Origin: Diacronema lutheri
Taxonomy: Eukaryota; Haptophyta; Pavlovophyceae; Pavlovales; Pavlovaceae
Reading direction: 5' to 3'
DNA: 64,000 nucleotides
Assembly: GCA_019448385.1 (NCBI GenBank)
Contig: JAGTXO010000001.1
Location: forward strand, 1,178,001 to 1,242,000
Position 1 is the first letter of the stretch, and each line of letters starts with the position of its first letter. The position numbers and the translations under genes are program-made. The notes under the pieces were generated by a model. The model worked only from the letters and a program-made list of their open reading frames with translations. It was not told where the DNA came from and made no database searches. This document shows, piece by piece, positions 62,036-64,000 of the stretch.

Positions 62036-64000
62036 TCACGCGCAGTTGCCGGCACTCGCATCGGCTCGCCCTGCTCGCGGCTCAGTCGCGGCGACGGCCG
62101 GACGCGCACCTGCCCCCGAGGGCGCGGCTGCAGTCATTGGCGTGTTCGCCGCAATCGCCTTGCCACGCGAGGCCAAGCGCTCCTGTGCCACACGCAGCAT
62201 GCGCGCGGACGGGGGTGGAAGCCTGCCGCTTCCTGCCTTTCCGCCCGCCCCGCCGCTCGCACCGCCGAGCTCGGCCTCACCATTCTCGCGAGGCTCGGTG
62301 GGCAGCGGCTCGACCGTGCGCGCCGAACACGCCCCGAGCGCGCACGCGTATGGCGAGGCTGGCCAGCCGGCGGGCGACGAGGGCAGCGCGCGCGGCGGGC
62401 CGGGCAGGGCCTCGCCGCCGCGGTCCCATGCGGATGCCGCGGGCTCGGTGCTCGACGGTTCTCCGCTCGCGCGCACGGTCTCGCCTTGGCGCGTGCGCAG
62501 GAGGTGAGGCGCGTCGAAAGTTGCCGAGGTCTCGAGCAGCATGACGTCCTTCATGGCGGGGGCGCACTCGTTGGGGGAGGAACGTCTGCTGCTGCCCGCA
62601 CCACGCGAGCCCAGCGCGTTCTCGGGCGGCCACGGCGCGAGCGGCGATCGGGCGGCTGACGGAGAGCGGGAGCGCGCGCGGGGGGGCGAGAGCTGCGGGA
62701 CGAAGGGCCCGTTCTCGACCTCGCCGCTGCCTGGCGACCAGTCGCGCTCGGCGTGCGAGAGCGACGAGGCGAGCGTGGCCGGATGCGCGCGCGCGCGCTG
62801 CCTGAGGTGCTTGCGCAAGAATTCGTTGTGTTCCCACGCCGCACGCCTCTGCTCTTGCGTGCGCGCGAGCTCGGCGCGCGCGCCGCTGAGCTCGCGCGCG
62901 AGTCGCTCGGCCGTGTCGCGCAGCTCGGCGGTCGTGCGATGCCACTCTGAGGCGGCTCGTTCGCGCTCCTGAGACGTGGGTGGGGTGCGGAGGGTGCGTG
63001 CGGGGCCGAAACATGCTCAGCTGCGCTGCGCGTCGCGCCTTGCCGCCCATCGCAGCACCAGCTCGGCGCCGGGACAGCGCGCCCGAGGCCGCAGCGCGGG
63101 AGACGCACGAGCCCACGTACCCTGTGGACCTGCTCGCGCGCCGTCGCCCGCGCGCCGTCGGCCTGGCCGTGCGCCAGCTCCAGCTGTAGTCGCAGCTCAG
63201 CAGCGGTCTTGCGTTCAGTGCTCAAGGCGCTGTCCGCGGCGTCTGCGGCTGCCTCGAGAGTTCGCACCTCCGCGGCGAGGGTCTGCACTTCGCACCGTCG
63301 GGCCGCGTTCTGCGAGGCGCGGGGCGCGCGCATGCAACGGTGAGCGGGGAGCACACGTGCGCGCGGGATGCGGCTCGCCCAAGCCTGCGCGCAAGGCGCG
63401 CCGACGAACAGGCGCGCGCGCGTGCGCAGGCTTGGGTTGCATGCCGCCGCACGCGGACCTCGGCGCGCAGCTCGCGTTGCTTAGCCGTCGCCAGCTCGCG
63501 CGCCGACGCGGCGTCGCGCACGCCGTGCGCCGCGTGCGCGCGCAGCCCGTCGGCGTCGGACGCGAGGCCTCGAAGCCGGTTCAGCGCCTCGTCGCGCTCG
63601 GCGCAGGCGGCCTGCAGCTCGCGTTCTTGGGCAGCGAGCGCGCTGTCACGCTCGGCTATTCTCGCGGCAGCAGCGCCTACCGAGCGCGCGCCCTCCGCCT
63701 CGAGCGAGTCGAGCTGCACAGTCGCCTCGGCCGCATCGCGTGCCCCCTCCGCCCTCAGCGCCTCGAGCGCGCGTGCGGATGCGACGGCAGCCTCGGCCGC
63801 ATCGCGTGCCCCCTCCGCCCTCAGCGCCTCGAGCGCGCGTGCGGATGCGGCGGCAGCCTCGGCCGCATCGCGTGCCCCCTCCGCCCTCAGCGCCTCGAGC
63901 GCGCGTGCGGATGCGGCGGCAGCCTCGGCCGCATCGCGTGCCCCCTCCGCCCTCAGCGCCTCGAGCGCGCGTGCGGATGCGACGGCAGCCTCGGCCGCAT
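62036..64000 (-). CDS. Coiled-coil protein, 5' end outside the window
   Basis: Exons (minus) are >64000-63453, 63309-63121 and 62968-62036, all phase 0, so at least ~556 residues are visible. Intron 62969-63120 has the only GTACGT donor here; intron 63310-63452 starts GTGCGG (a GTCCGC donor at 63458 is possible). The upstream exon holds 22-residue repeats of the form AASARALEALRAEGARDAAE, then heptads; the middle exon is also coiled coil. The last exon begins ERERAASEWHRTTAELRDTA and turns into a Pro/Ser/Gly-rich tail. Its stop is 31 bp from the KIF6 stop. The pattern suits a structural or centrosomal/axonemal protein, but no family is recognised. Confidence 0.65.
63725..64000 (-). repeat. 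66-bp (22-residue) coding tandem repeat
   Basis: CCTCGGCCGCAT recurs every 66 bp at 63725, 63791, 63857, 63923 and 63989, and the array runs off the window. Units differ at only one or two bases (GACGGC versus GGCGGC). In the coiled-coil frame each unit adds 22 residues with Leu/Ala heptads. Confidence 0.93.

Overview
This window is nuclear DNA from a photosynthetic, flagellated microbial eukaryote with a very GC-rich, gene-dense genome. The genes have introns of about 94-204 nt. Several proteins carry a signal peptide followed by a plastid transit region (a ycf23 product, transaldolase, DUF1997 and NAD(P)-binding proteins), as expected for a secondary red-type plastid. The flagellar motors dynein-2 and a KIF6-type kinesin-9 are both present. 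My best guess, as inference only, is a haptophyte alga, perhaps Pavlovales-like. I could not run any search; families were recognised by eye from motifs and remembered homologues.

Layout. 1-7 kb: a 5'-partial low-complexity protein, then a 1,232-residue coiled-coil protein. 7-11 kb: a mitochondrial-type P450 (minus) divergent from a PNKD/glyoxalase-II-like hydrolase. 11-12.4 kb: copy A of a ~467-bp dispersed repeat and a plastid DUF1997 gene. 12.7-25.9 kb: cytoplasmic dynein 2 heavy chain. 26-36 kb: a Sec14-like protein, NCA2, Ycf23, transaldolase, a GH27 alpha-galactosidase with two internal membrane segments, and a NIPA-type Mg transporter. 36.1-37.1 kb: repeat copy B (inverted relative to A) and a gene-free tract. 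37-44.9 kb: a myosin, a 3-hydroxyisobutyryl-CoA-hydrolase-like crotonase, and a secreted protein with three cysteine modules joined by proline linkers. 45-46.6 kb: a Fanzor (eukaryotic TnpB-like RuvC nuclease) with all three RuvC acidic residues but no start codon in frame. 47-51 kb: an NAD(P)-binding plastid protein, a coiled-coil protein, an ORAI-like calcium channel and a small basic protein. 51-53.6 kb: NBS1/nibrin. 53.9-59.2 kb: a formin whose N-terminus resembles the paired cyclase domains of soluble adenylyl cyclase. 59.3-62 kb: KIF6. 62-64 kb: a 3'-partial-to-edge coiled-coil gene with 66-bp tandem repeats.

Genes are packed tightly. Two convergent stop codons lie one base apart, another pair 31 bases apart, and one pair of genes overlaps by 60 bp. 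Several divergent pairs share 60-110 bp promoters. I reconstructed 18 introns by frame and family continuity. They share a donor of the form G(T/C)GCGC rather than GTAAGT, and two use a GC donor.

The most notable items are the Fanzor locus, the cyclase-like/formin fusion, the intron donor rule, the membrane-hairpin alpha-galactosidase, and the inverted repeat pair with its TACTAACGRCGCTT motif. Protein lengths and exon joins are predictions from the sequence, not transcript data.
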